A DNA stretch of 64,000 nucleotides from Siphonodentalium dalli (taxonomy: Eukaryota > Mollusca > Scaphopoda > Gadilida > Siphonodentaliidae): the NCBI GenBank assembly GCA_032622095.1, contig CP136063.1:15973814-16037813 (forward strand), read 5' to 3'. Each line of letters opens with the position of its first letter. Within the stretch, counting starts at the first letter, position 1. Positions 12,333-24,285 of the stretch are shown in pieces. Position numbers and translations under genes: made by a program. The notes under the pieces were generated by a model, which did not search any database, was not told the DNA's origin, and saw only the letters and a list, made by a program, of their open reading frames with translations.

Positions 12333-15300
12333 TTAATATTTCAGAATTGATAGTATAAGAAAGTTTAGTTTGTTGTTTTTATTGTGAGCACCAATCCCAA
12401 AAAGAATGTTTTTCCGAGAAAGCGAGATTCCCAGTTGATAGCGATCTAGCCAGGCCTGAGTGGTATTTACAAACGTTCTTACAAATGGACAGTCAAAGAA
12501 AATATGCGAAATTGATTCGTTTGCGACGTTGCATCTGAGACATAGACCGTCTGACCGAATTCGCATTATGTTCAAAAGTCTGTTTGTGCCTATAATTCTA
12601 GTCAGTATTCGGTATTGAAACCAGCGTAGTTTTGTGTCGACTAATAGTTTGAAGGGTGATGAACATATATGTTTCCAGTGAAGGGAACATCTTAATTCAT
12701 TTTCCCATTTCATTTGCGACGATGATTGTCCTATTTTAGTCGCTTTTATGAATTCGTCGTAAAAATTTCTGCAACCTCGCTCATTCTGAAGTAGTGATAC
12801 TATATTTTCAGGAATGATTGGATTTTGAACCCTGACGATAGTTTGATCGGTCCGTTTTAATAACCTATTAATTTGTCTGTTTAGGCCGTGTAAAGTGATA
12901 AAGTTTGTGGTGATATTGTTCTTAGTTCTAAGAGTTTCGATGGAATGTAGCTTATTGTCTTCGGTGAACATATCATTTATGAATGTTATGCCTTTGTCCT
13001 TCCACTCAGCGACGTCTATCATTGAGTCGTCGATCAACAATTCATCATTGTTCCAAATTGTCTGCGTCATGCCGCATCGAGGCTCTTTACTTTTTATGTC
13101 CAGAAAATTACGCCAGGCTACAAAGACGTCACGCCAGAAAGGATTCCCAATAGTCGACTCGCATCTTTTTACATATTTTGAACCATATGTCGCAAATAGA
13201 GGGTCATTTATTATTTGTTTTGGAGCCAAATTTCTCCATTGAGTTGTTTTCGTTATGCACCTTCGAATCCATGTTATTTTTAATGAGTCGATGAAATATT
13301 TTAGGTGCACCATTCTTAAACCACCGTTTTCATATTCTTCGCACAGTTGCATTCTTTTTATTCTATCACGTTTTCCATTCCAAATGAATCTGAACAAAAT
13401 GGTATTCATTTCGTCTATGAACTTTTTATCTGGATTTGGCAAAGCTATAAATAAGTGAACAAATTTTGGTATTAGAATAGATTTTATCAAAGTAATTTTA
13501 CCAAGTGGTGTTAAGAGTCTATATTTCCATTTATTTATCGATTTCTTTAATTCATCAATCTTCCCCATGTAGTTGAGTTGCAGAGTCTCTGTCGGATTAG
13601 TGCAAAATTTTATACCTAACAACGTGAAAGAATTTGATACCTTAATGTGACAATTTGGGATTGGTGCCAATCCACAGTTCTTTTTTGTCCCCAACCAGAC
13701 AATTTCACATTTATCAATATTAACTTTCAAACCAGACATTCTGGCAAACAAGTCCAATACATTAAGAACTTCACGGAAGCTAGTATCGCTACCATCAAGA
13801 ATTAGTGTGGTGTCGTCAGCATATTGGTTAATCTTGTACTCTGCCCTACCGAGTGTTACACCATGAATATTTGTGTTCTGTCTTATGATAGTGGCCAGTA
13901 CCTCAGCGCAAAGCAAAAATATATACGGTGAAAGTGGGGCCCCTTGTCTACATCCTCTGGATGGATTAAAATATGAAGATATGCTACCATTTACTTGAAC
14001 TGCAGATTGTATATTTGTGTAGAATGTTTTCACCCATCTTTTTATTGAGTCACCTAGATTGAATTGCGATAAACATTTGTTAATGAATGACCATTCAACT
14101 GTGTCAAATGCTTTTTCAAAGTCAATTAATAGAAGCATCCCGGGTATGTTATGTCGTTCTGTTTCGTGAATTATGTCATATATCAGTCTTGTGTTATCCC
14201 CTATATATCTTCCCGATAGGAATCCCGTTTGATCTTCATTAATAATTTTTGGAAGAACAGTTTTTAATCTGTTTGCAATGCAAGCTGAAGCCAGTTTATA
14301 TGTAATATTTAAGAGGGATATGGGGCGCCAGTTTTTAAGATGTTGTCTAGCTTTGTCTTTCTTTGGAATGAGGGTGATGATACCTTGCTTTTGAGTAATT
14401 GACATTTCCTGTTTTTTAAAAGCATCATTTAACGAGTTCAGTACATACATTCCGATATCTTTCCAAAAGAATTTGAAAAATTCTACACTGTAACCGTCTG
14501 GGCCGGGTGATTTTCCGTTTTTAAATGTTTTAAGTGTTTTGGTAAGTTCCGTGTATGTTATTACGCCTTCTATGGACGCTGCGTCATTCGATGTTAGCGA
14601 TCGGTAGGTTATATTTTGTGGGATTTCGTACTTAACACCATTGTTTATTTTAGTTGTGTAAAGATCCTCATAAAAAGTTTTGGTAGTTTCCATAATTTTC
14701 TCGGGGTCAGTAACTATGCGGTTCGATTGGTCCACTACTTCAGCTAGGGTTTTTGAAATATACTGTCGCTTCTCCATGTTTAGGAAATATTTCGTTGGTT
14801 TCTCTCCATCTTCAATGAACTTGGCTTTGGTGCGAATCATTTGTCCGGCAATTTTATCCTTTCTACTAGCGGTTAGTTGTATGTCTATATTAGAAATTTC
14901 ATTCAATAATTCGCTATTATTTGTGTCTTTCGAGTTGTCCAGTATACGTTCGATCTCCGATTTTCTATCTATTAGAGTGTGATTTTTCTTTTCGTTCTGC
15001 TTCTTCAAACGCGAAGAATATTGAATTGTTTTCCCACGTAAATCTAACAGCAGAGCATCTAAAAATAATGCGTCTGATATTGCGAACATGTGTGGAGATT
15101 TATCTGAAAATCGATGCGAGATTTTATATCTACTAACATTTTCCTGTATTGTTTCTCTAACGATATTTTGGTAATCCAGTCTGAATAAAAGAGAATTGTT
15201 GAACTTCCAAAAACCGCGGCCATGCTTTATATTACTGACGCGAAGGTCGAGTGAGATAATTGAGTGGTCGCTTCTATACCCCGTGAGTATGTCCGGAGTA

Positions 15301-15953
15301 TCGGATGTCAGATTCGAAAGATCAGATGATATCAAGAAAAAGTCGAGCCGGGCCATTTTTAGTGGTCGGGAACGTCGCCATGTAAATCTTTTCGTTGTGG
15401 GGTTATTTAGTCTACATGGGTCAGTCAGTTCCAGACTGCCAGCTAGGGATTTAACTGCGGATTTTGCTTTCGGGTTATTAACGTTAATATAATGTTTTGT
15501 ATCTAGATTTTGTTCCTGCACAAGATTCCAGTCACCGCATATAATAATCTGTGTATTGCCAATTGTTCGGATCTGTTCGTGAATTTCATCATAAAAGCTC
15601 GGGCTGTCCTCGTTTGGTCCATAAATAGCAGCCAATGTAACGCGCATATCTTCTATCGTAATATCTAATATCAAACAATTGCCATTTTTGTCGCGTTTTG
15701 AGTCGTGGATTTTGAACTGAAACGTGTTTCTGAAAAGTATGGCCACACCCCTAGATTGGGAATCATAAGATGCGAACCTACAGTCAAATCCCCATTCTGA
15801 TTTGATCATGTTTTCTATTTCATTTGTAAAATGTGTGTCTTGTAAACAGTAAATAGAACCCCCGAGACCTTTAAGGTAATTGAACACATCGCGTCGTTTC
15901 TCCACCTGGTGTAACCCTCGGCAGTTGGCAGATACAATTTTAACGGACGACAT
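12333..15953 (-). CDS. Tx1/L1-like LINE ORF2: AP endonuclease and reverse transcriptase
   Basis: An open frame of 1206 residues starts at ATG 15953. Residues 1-240 are an apurinic endonuclease: SANCRGL at 8-14, QDTH at 38-41, YGPNED near 111, GDWN at 140-143 and SDH at 228-230. The reverse transcriptase follows, with GKSPGPDGYSVEFFK, LIPKKDKARQHLKNWRPISL, IDFEKAFDTVEW, RGCRQGAPLSPYIF and the catalytic YADD at about 711-714. A zinc knuckle CLRC...H...C begins near 1138, as in L1/Tx1 proteins. QDTH has Asp where human L1 has Glu. The frame ends at TAA 12333-12335, but the same frame stays open for 60 more codons (YKTKFNPDEL...) to TAA 12150, so the element is one nonsense change from full length. 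It would nick target DNA and prime reverse transcription there. Confidence 0.95.
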   Translation of the reverse strand: MSSVKIVSANCRGLHQVEKRRDVFNYLKGLGGSIYCLQDTHFTNEIENMIKSEWGFDCRFASYDSQSRGVAILFRNTFQFKIHDSKRDKNGNCLILDITIEDMRVTLAAIYGPNEDSPSFYDEIHEQIRTIGNTQIIICGDWNLVQEQNLDTKHYINVNNPKAKSAVKSLAGSLELTDPCRLNNPTTKRFTWRRSRPLKMARLDFFLISSDLSNLTSDTPDILTGYRSDHSIISLDLRVSNIKHGRGFWKFNNSLLFRLDYQNIVRETIQENVSRYKISHRFSDKSPHMFAISDALFLDALLLDLRGKTIQYSSRLKKQNEKKNHTLIDRKSEIERILDNSKDTNNSELLNEISNIDIQLTASRKDKIAGQMIRTKAKFIEDGEKPTKYFLNMEKRQYISKTLAEVVDQSNRIVTDPEKIMETTKTFYEDLYTTKINNGVKYEIPQNITYRSLTSNDAASIEGVITYTELTKTLKTFKNGKSPGPDGYSVEFFKFFWKDIGMYVLNSLNDAFKKQEMSITQKQGIITLIPKKDKARQHLKNWRPISLLNITYKLASACIANRLKTVLPKIINEDQTGFLSGRYIGDNTRLIYDIIHETERHNIPGMLLLIDFEKAFDTVEWSFINKCLSQFNLGDSIKRWVKTFYTNIQSAVQVNGSISSYFNPSRGCRQGAPLSPYIFLLCAEVLATIIRQNTNIHGVTLGRAEYKINQYADDTTLILDGSDTSFREVLNVLDLFARMSGLKVNIDKCEIVWLGTKKNCGLAPIPNCHIKVSNSFTLLGIKFCTNPTETLQLNYMGKIDELKKSINKWKYRLLTPLGKITLIKSILIPKFVHLFIALPNPDKKFIDEMNTILFRFIWNGKRDRIKRMQLCEEYENGGLRMVHLKYFIDSLKITWIRRCITKTTQWRNLAPKQIINDPLFATYGSKYVKRCESTIGNPFWRDVFVAWRNFLDIKSKEPRCGMTQTIWNNDELLIDDSMIDVAEWKDKGITFINDMFTEDNKLHSIETLRTKNNITTNFITLHGLNRQINRLLKRTDQTIVRVQNPIIPENIVSLLQNERGCRNFYDEFIKATKIGQSSSQMKWENELRCSLHWKHICSSPFKLLVDTKLRWFQYRILTRIIGTNRLLNIMRIRSDGLCLRCNVANESISHIFFDCPFVRTFVNTTQAWLDRYQLGISLSRKNILFGIGAHNKNNKLNFLILSILKY

Positions 15954-16299
15954 AACTAAGTATTATTTGACGACACCACATCATATAGTCTTTGAATGGA
16001 TTATAGTACACATATAATTTGCTGAATGAACATATAGTACATGAATGATATTCTGTTAAGTTGATAAATAGTATATAATGTTCACGATTTAATGCAAAAA
16101 CAACATTGATGATTAGACACACACACATTTCATTCATACTATGGATGGGGGAGGGGTAAAACCAAACAAATGGAATGTCAATACATTCGCTGACCGGTTT
16201 GAATGTCATCTTGCCTGACTTTTCCGGCCATGTGACCGCCATTCTGGACGTTTCGGTGTTGGAAAGAAGCGATATAATTGTTACAGCTATGCATTAAGA

Positions 16300-17340
16300 G
16301 TCTGTAGTTCTGGAGACAGTATACGTATGTATATGGTTGGTGCAACAATTGATCTAAATGTATATAGTTATCGAGTTATAGAGTATATATGCACGTGGTC
16401 GTTCGGTGTCGGATATATGACAATTTACAACGTGAGTTTAAGATTAGTGAAAAAGACAACTAAATCTACTATGTCACACTCATGTGGTCGGTTTCGTTCA
16501 TATAGGTGAGACGATAATAGTGTACCTATATGAGTGCAAATATTAGTGTAACATATAGGAAAGTCGAATAATATGGATGGATTTGTACAAAATAATTTAG
16601 TAAACTTTAGTATACGTTTCGTATGTCACAAGCATGTGGTCTTATTTTTGTGTGTGTGTGTGTGTATGCGTGGGTAAAATGTTTAAAATGTCAACATATC
16701 ATAAATACGACTGCTATGTCCCACTCGTGTGGTCAGTGATGTTGCAATATTTGATCGTTTGTGGTCAAATGGTGACAATGGCAGTATAATATAAATACAA
16801 ATAAACACCATGGTATAGAGAGGTAAAACTAATAATCATTTAAGATGTTATGTCAATTTGTTAATACCAAGCTATCGGAATACACTTAAATTTTATAAAC
16901 TGGTTACAAATGTCAACATATCATCAACACGACTGCTATGTCCCACTCGTGTGGTCGGTGATGTTCATGCAAGTGAATTGATAGATATGTACATGTGTGT
17001 ATGTCAAATGGTGACAACGGCAGCATAAATATAAATACAAATAACAACTGTTATGCCATAAATATATACACATATCATATGCGACTGCTATGTCCCACTC
17101 GTGTGGTCGGTGATGTTCATGCAAGCGACTTGATAGATATGTACATGTATGTACGTCAAATGGTGACAACGGCAGCATAAATATAAATACAAATAACAAC
17201 TGCTATGCCATAAATATATACACATATCATATGCACGAATTACTGTAACATATATGATCAGAGAAGCGATATATTGTTTATATTAGAACATGATTCAGAA
17301 AGTCACACGTGTGTGGTCGTTTGTAGTCAAATGGTTACAA
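16300..17340. repeat. LINE 5' region with repeated TGTCCCACTCGTGTGGTC motif
   Basis: The motif TGTCCCACTCGTGTGGTC, or a close variant, appears six times (near 16469, 16624, 16709, 16936, 17091 and 17301). 16930-17080 and 17084-17235 are near-exact tandem copies of about 155 bp ending AAATATATACACATATCATA. The block lies upstream of LINE ORF2 and downstream of the ORF1 remnant. It could be 5'-UTR-type promoter monomers or an unrelated satellite inserted there. Confidence 0.7.
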
Positions 17341-18391
17341 ATGACAACAAAGTCAAAACACAGCTAACGACAATATATCAAAGTATAAGAATAGGATTGT
17401 ACAATTTACATGAGGACATGCTTGATGTGGATGTGTCTTTATGGTAAAGGAATGAAAAACGACATGGTATAGAGAGGTACAACTAATAATCATTCAAGAC
17501 TCCATGTCAATTTGTTAGAGTCTAGCTGTCCGGATACACTTACACGGAGTTGCATATCGTGGATTAATACCATTATTTGGGTCCGAATATCTATATACAG
17601 TTTTTCAGATATGTATATATAAAATGGCATATAGCTAGTCATATAGTATTGATCGGCAGCGATGTTAGTGGATAATATAGAGAACCAGGCAAACATATAC
17701 AAAGTTTTTAAAATTAAAAACATATTTGTCTATAACATGCGTGTCGTGCGCGTATCAGACTTACTATATTTTTGAAATCTCTATGAGCAAATAGAAAATC
17801 AAACACGGATAAGTGTGGAGTGTGCAACACTGTTGAAACCAATCCAATATGTTGGTTTACGGAAAGATAATAGAGATCGTAAGGACCATAAAAAGCGTCA
17901 TCTTTATAATAGAGTCGATGTGAATAAAAGTCGAACCACAACACAACAGTGGTATACTGTACTGCTATTAAAAGTGTCGAGGGAATCTCACTCAGTTTTA
18001 CTAATTTACTGGTGTATAATTGGGTAGGATAGTGTTAACAGACAAAATATATTAGTGAGCATTGTTCGTTATAATTGATTGCCATGGACAATCTGTTTTG
18101 GCGATTGGCGAGCGACGACCACGGGTCACCGGTATTCTCATTCCTTCTAATTTATAATGAAATTCCAGGTCTGCATATATGCGTTTGACCTAGCAGCGGG
18201 AATCGAGGCTAAATTAATTGGATATTCGCTTGTTGTTAGACGCGACAGGCTTTCGTGTACATGAATACAGACAGAATATGTGTGAGAAAAAGTTTGTTGA
18301 CATGTTCGGTCAATTAACGACTGCTGTAATTATTGAGTATCGGGTACGGTTTGTTTCACAATGCACACATATTGCGTATACACTATACACA
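17341..18391. other. no gene seen
   Basis: AT-rich sequence between the repeated block and the ORF1 remnant. Short frames on both strands lack recognisable motifs. It may be LINE-internal DNA, but nothing in it shows that. Confidence 0.4.
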
Positions 18392-18730
18392 TTAACTTGA
18401 TTTTTCGTTTTGGCTGGGTTGTTTGGGTCGTACCTGTAATAGGTTCATGTGATATGCTACTATATCGTCAAGATCCGACTCTGTGCGGAAGCGAATTATT
18501 TCGCCTGTGAACGCTTTAACGAACAGTTTTGCGTTCATCAGCCATGAGGATGTTATTCCTGGAGCCTTGTATGCCTTGGTTAATAGGTACTGGTTGAATT
18601 TGGTAATGTCCTCAGAAATTAGAATCCCAGAGCCTTTGAGTTTGTCTTTATGTGATTTTTTAGCACTTAGCACATCCAATTTTGCCATGCGTGATGTGAA
18701 TTTAACAATCAAAGACTTATTACAGACTTA
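18392..18730 (-). pseudogene. LINE ORF1 C-terminal fragment
   Basis: A minus-strand frame of about 106 residues reads IVKFTSRMAKLDVLSAKKSH, then LKGSGILISEDITKFNQYLL, ending in a segment with SWLMNAKLFVKAFTGEI. This order (IVKF, a basic helix, GxxIxEDLT, a second basic helix, W...G+VFVK) is the RRM/C-terminal region of ORF1 proteins of invertebrate L1/Tx1-type LINEs. The coiled-coil N-terminal half is missing: an in-frame TAA precedes it at about 18722. It has the same strand as ORF2 and lies 2.4 kb upstream, so it is probably part of the same, rearranged element. Confidence 0.65.
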
Positions 18731-18889
18731 GAAAAACTTCCTATATTGTAATTTTAAGATAAAAACCTTGTAATTTTAAGACCATTTGCTCAATAACTCG
18801 ACCCAATTTGAAGTATTGATATCCGAAGTTTTCAAAGTTTGGGAAAAAACAAATTTGGAACTATCAATTGGCTGCATGCATTGATTTAC

Positions 18890-19280
18890 TCTTGATTTCT
18901 GAAGGGCCATTTTTGTCAAATCGTATCTTGACAATTTTAATGGTTTGTTGAGTATAAACATTGCTTTAACCCTATTATGACGGGAGCTGGGCCGGTGCGA
19001 CATTAAAAACTATCTAGTAGTACATTCTTTTATATATGCTAGTCTCCCATGGGGGGGGGCTCACATATGTCAGAAAATGCACTGGCTAACAATGTCAATG
19101 TAAATATTGTTAGGACAATGTTAGATTATCTATGGGAGACTCCCATGCATAAGAGAATCCATTGGCACAGGGTTTTCCAACATTGCGGGGATCTCCAGCT
19201 ATGGGAAGGTTAATGTCGATTACACTAAATCCGACTGCAGTCTACAGGCCCTGTTTAACCCATTCCCGATTGTATTGAGT
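18890..19280. repeat. dispersed repeat C, copy 1 (LTR-like position)
   Basis: Shares about 290 bp with 49750-50035: both start TGATTTC(T/C)GAAGGGCC and both diverge after CGATTG. This copy has about 90 bp more in its middle. It ends 40 bp before the gag-like frame, so it could be the left LTR of a broken retrotransposon with the 49.75 kb copy as a solo LTR; the expected CA terminus is not seen. Confidence 0.6.
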
Positions 19281-19323
19281 AACATGCGGGCGCGAGAAGG
19301 TAAATGCAAAACCAGCCCAAAAT

Positions 19324-20595
19324 ATGCCTGCGTCGGCTGACACAGAACCCAGACAAAATTATGGTCAAGATGTACCTATAAATGGAGTAAACTCGATACC
19401 GTCACAAATACCATTATCAAAGGACGGTAAAGTAACTGGGCAGCCGTTTGACTTCGAATTCCGTTCATTTGCTGAATTTCAACGTTGGAATAAAGCCGAA
19501 CGGAAAGCTACACTGTCATCTTGTCTGGAGGGTTCCGCCCTCGACTATCACAAGTCGCTCGAAAAAAATAGTTTGCATATGACGTTCAAGGAAATCCTTA
19601 TTGAAATGGGGAATAGGTTCGGTGATAATGATCGGCCGCAAGTCGAAGAACTAAAGTTTCGAGAAGTGTCTACCCCAACATAGTCTATGGCTGCTCCTAT
19701 AGAACATGTTCGATTCCACCAATTTAACCGAAACGTAATTTTTGCCGATGCCAATATTACGAACCAAGATGTGATAGATTTATCGTGTGATTCTTTTGAA
19801 TCGGAAAACGACAGTCCGCCGCGAACCAGAGATATACATATTCTAGATAAATCCATATAATTTCCTCAATGGAACAACTGGAGAAGTAATGATGAATTTA
19901 ATGAACTAATTCTGCTGAAATCGCTATCAAAATCAAATACATCCAAAGATGAATCTCGTGAACGTTTTCGGCTGAAATCACAATCGAACACATCAAATGG
20001 CGATGAATCTCATGAACGATTTCTACGGCGGGAATCGCAATCGAACACACTAAATAACGAAGAATCTAACGAACGATTTCTGCTGAAATCGCAATCAAAT
20101 ACATCAAATTTAAGTGGGATTTCAGATCAGTGTCTCATCTCTCTGTCGCAAATTGCATTGCAAACAAGTAACGTGTTATGTTTAAATAACAAAATGGGTT
20201 TAATAACATCAAAAGGGGATCGCGTGTTGCAAGTATGACAGGCTTCTTGCGAAGAAACATGCCGACTGTTGTACAAACTCCAAAACGATCATTTCTATAC
20301 CACAATCGTGGGACACACAGTCGCTTGAAATGCAACCACAGTGTGACGTCACAAATAATACTAAATCATCCGAAACGGCTATAAATTTGTCAAATCGCAC
20401 CAGAATGATAATAGTTTGTCCAGTACTGACATGCCAGAAACACATGTTATCAGAGAAGGGCCTTGTGTAATCAAGAAAGAAACAAGGCGCACTAACTCTA
20501 TATTTTCAAATACTGAAACCACAGTCGAACAAACTAAGGAAAAACAAATTTGCCAAAAGTCAACCAAAATGAATGGTCCTCGCACAAACCATTGA
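19324..20595 (+). pseudogene. gag-like retroelement frame, broken by in-frame stops
   Basis: From ATG 19324 one frame runs to 20594, interrupted by TAG 19681, TAA 19858, TGA 20236 and a cluster of stops at 20326-20364. Residues 40-115 show a Ty3-type gag pattern: FDFEFRSFAEFQRWNKAERK, LEGSALDYHKSL, then a SF/TFKEIL...MGNRFGD segment. After the second stop the frame carries three 22-residue repeats around ERFLLKSQSNTSN (66 bp each, about 19940-20110). No protease, RT or integrase follows. The retention of one frame over about 420 codons suggests nonsense mutations with few indels. It is probably a dead LTR-retrotransposon gag; a host gene derived from gag is the alternative. Confidence 0.55.
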
Positions 20596-20599
20596 AATG

Positions 20600-23500
20600 T
20601 TAAACTAGTAATGAACTAGTAGCCAGGGCTGTAATCACACCATTTTCGTCCTTATGGATGTTCACACTGTTATGGCGAAAGAAAGCAAAAAGCTTCTTGC
20701 ACTAACACTCTCCATGTAATGCATGGATTCGTATACCATCCCGACAGTAATTAAGTTGTGATCTCATAGTAAAATACTGTTGTATATTTTTAACGGGGTA
20801 AATGGAGTGATTAAAAAGTGTATGATAGATATGTGGCCTGTTTTTTAATACAATTTTCATTCACCAAAGCCAGTTGATTTTTGGGCACACATTTAGATAA
20901 ATCGACATATAATTATGGTGTTAACTACATCCACGAGCATTTCGTCACAATTTTTGTTGGGGTAGGGAAATTTGTGTGCATTCCAAATCAATTTTTGTCG
21001 ATTTGTGGACGTCAATATAATATAATATTGACGTATTTGTATGTCTCACATCCCTCATTATCTAATTTTTCCTTGACCATGGTGAATAATAATTACTTAA
21101 TTATTTTTCGGTAATTATATTCCACATATATATAATGGCTGCATTGTTTTTGTGACAACTGCTGTTTTCACGTGATGCCTTGCGTCTAAAGGAAAAAGGG
21201 GAAATGGAGTCATATAATGTCACACTGTATATATATAGGACCACCAGCTATTATTCGTTTTCCGGCACAGGGACGCATCTAACCTCAAACATTGCACCAT
21301 TCAGCAGAATGGGCGCCAAGTAACTATATTTCAATGTGTTAACAAAAGTCCCAGTTACAATACAAATCAGTCGTAACACAGAACAGGGGTGTATAACACA
21401 AGGCAAACAGAACAGAGCTGCTGCTCTCGTTCCCAATCTCCTGCATCTAATTATAGTGACGAGCCTTCCTTAAATGTAGGCTTCCATCAAATGTAGGATT
21501 GATACTGAAATGATCACGCAAGCTCACAAGCATCTCGTCTCTTTTGACCTGCTGTTCAGAAGAAAACACTCAAGGTATTGTTAAAGGCACATCTGCATTG
21601 CAGAGAGTTGCATATATTGCTAAAACAGAAATATATATAGCAACATAAAGTAATGTTTACTAACATTGAGATGAACCATAATGAACATCTGAACTTGCCT
21701 AATTTAAATATAGTTACAACAGTATGCCTTATCCTAACCTCCATTCTGTTCTGCTGAATAGACAATAAAGAGCGTTTAATCACATGACCATAATGAAAAC
21801 GATTACGGACTAAGGCTCGAATATTACCAAGGAGTTTCTTTTTATATCTTATGTTTCTATTTACCTATCTTGTGTCGTGTCTAGTGGATTGGCGTTCGGT
21901 AGGAATTAAATAGGGATTAACTAATTTATGTGTTTCTTCCAATTCACCACTAACATTGCCTTCATTTGTATGTGTATCATTATAAGTGCACGGGAGTCGG
22001 CACTCGTTGGTGAAGATAACATTATCACCCAGCAGTATAGGGTCAACTAACACTATCACCCATTGGTCCCGATTAGATATGAGAGTAGGGGGTTGTTTAT
22101 GTTGTAAAGTATGCACCCTCTTTTTAGTGGCATGTGTAGGCACCCGCCAATCCACAAGTTGTTGTATTCCTACTTTCTGTTAACAGTACATTGTTTGGGA
22201 ATGTACATATATTTGACACACACCAAAATAAAACAAAATATCAAAACATCGCAAGCATAATCTGCATAATAGACCAGCTCAGAGATGGGGCCTACCCAAT
22301 GGGAAGTTTATGAGAGTTTGCTAACTCTCATCAATGGTCCACGATAATGTTTGAATAATCGCATAAATATTGAAGATGGTTAGACTGCAGCTGCAGTCTG
22401 AATATGATGCGGTTCAATTTAATATATGATGCGGATCGGGGCAATATATCAAATTAAACTTAGCAAGAAATCAGTCAAACGACATACGTTAGAGCTTATC
22501 TCACACAGTCATTAGTTGATTTGACAAGTTCCCGGACTGCTGTCCTTTTGACGCAATACACACCCACATGAGAGAAACCTCAGCACACGGAAACTATGCC
22601 AGATTCAAAATATATCGTGACAATTAGTCGTACCTCTTATTACTATCAGTTGATGGTAATAAAATTACCTGATCCTACGATTGAAGTTCAAAATTCTGTA
22701 GTTCAAAATTCATTTAGCTGGCATTTGTTAAGGGTTTAACACAAGCAAGTAACCCTGTTGTGGCTCGTGGGTACGTAACATGGGTTTTGGAACCCATCAG
22801 AGCGGTGTTCATTGAGAGGTCTCAGAGAGGTGTTAACCATGTCTCTGAGAACTACATGTATGCTGCCTCATTTTGGACCAAGAGGTGTTGGTATATCCAA
22901 CTTCCCTGAATTTTAGAGTAGGTTGGTCGTTCTTTTTATTAAAATGGGGAAGAGTGTTGTATTTGTGAGTTTTCGTAGTTAAGCCTGGTAGAGTAATATC
23001 TGTAACAAATAGATACGTCTCGGCAAACGGCTCCAATATAGCGATATTGGAGCGAAGATACGGGGAAATCCGGAAACCACCGAGGAAGACCGAAGATAGA
23101 CGGAAACTCACGAGATGACCAGGCTGTCGGAAACCCATCACTTGAATCCAGATATTCTTATTGTCAACATCGTGTATTTCTATTGCTGTATTTTTAAAAG
23201 GTATTATTTCACACTTGCACTTCATGTATAATTATTCACAATATGCACTGTACCCCAATAATATTACAGGATAACAGAATGGATACAAAGCAGTTGTCTT
23301 GAGACGGCAAATTTCTACTTACAATGTACTTATGAATACTTGCTTGTGATGGAACGAGGAGAGCTGACATAATTATGGTCAGAGATATTTAAATTAAGCT
23401 GAAATTGATAAATTATATATTTGTTTGAAGTTACAGTGAATTAATATGACGGATGCATTCAAATAAGACATACGCCCAAGTGCTAAGCCAGCAGTATTAA

Positions 23501-23618
23501 CCAACTGTAAGGGCTGGGATCAAACAACAATTTAAATATCACATGAATGAAATCAATAATATAGCTATTTACATATAGACCACTCAGTGTGTATATATCA
23601 CCAAGCTGCTCGGTAGAT
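20600..23618. other. intergenic with two unassigned minus-strand ORFs
   Basis: No recognised gene. Two frames have protein-like composition. 21865-22155 (96 codons, no ATG, entered after a possible acceptor AGAAAGTAG) includes VLVDPILLGDNVIFTNECRL. 22833-23225 (130 codons from an ATG) is basic and mixed in composition. Neither shows a family motif, duplicate or promoter context, so I do not call either as a gene. Confidence 0.35.
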
Positions 23619-24110
23619 TTAAAGATGGATTATCTCTTTAAATAACAAGTTTCAAATAGTTGCGTGGGTATAAAATAATAGATATGAACTGAAGACCCCT
23701 GTCCGGAAAAGCTTCTATCAATTAATATTGATTTTATTTCGAATATTAAATCGGGACCGTTGATGTATTATTTTTAGAACAGACCACTCGGATGATACCA
23801 TTTTGCGACACTGAAAGTCAAATGTCCCAGATTTATTGTTTGTATTGTTTTGTTCCACAGATATACGCTCATGTATAATTGACGTTTATTTGTGACAAAA
23901 TTGTACAATAAAATTTCTGATCTCTGTTAACAGTAACCACTATTGTTCGTTAGCTGAACAAACACACCTTTTTAGACCAGAAAATATTCGAAATAAAATT
24001 GATATTAATCGATAGAAGCATTTCCGGACAGGAGTCTTCGATTCAAATCTAATAGTTTATACCCCGGTAACTATATAATACATGTTTACAAAGAGATAAT
24101 CCACCTTTAA
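23619..24110 (+). mobile_element. TTAA-MITE A3
   Basis: TTAA at both ends with standard outer TIRs; 492 bp, with a central deletion around the GATACAGAGCACTGGGC segment. The left flank (CACCAAGCTGCTCGGTAGAT) is decayed zinc-finger DNA and the right flank matches the sequence right of MITE A14 at 54379, so it inserted into the 3' tail of an ancestral finger array before that tail was duplicated. Confidence 0.9.
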
Positions 24111-24285
24111 TGATGTCCGTGTGGATTATCTCATGGGTCCCCGAGTGGTTCGATTGAATAACGTTATTTCCTGCACATATCACATCGGTAAGAGTTATCT
24201 CCGATGTGAAGTCACCTATGTTGGATCAAGTTACTGCTGCGACAAAATAATTTGAAACACAATTCTGGTGTGGATTTTTATGTCT
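24111..24285 (-). pseudogene. decayed zinc-finger DNA, locus 1 tail
   Basis: On the minus strand, phrases such as GTGATATGTGCAGGAAATAA and AACCACTCGGGGACCCATGAG preserve the C2H2 layout (CD.CG..., finger helix, linker) without an open frame. It is duplicated at 54379-54545. It marks the distal end of the locus 1 array. Confidence 0.65.

Noticed and set aside
12895-15492. Plus-strand ORFs over the LINE
   Set aside because: Antisense of the RT/endonuclease frame with no motifs of their own.
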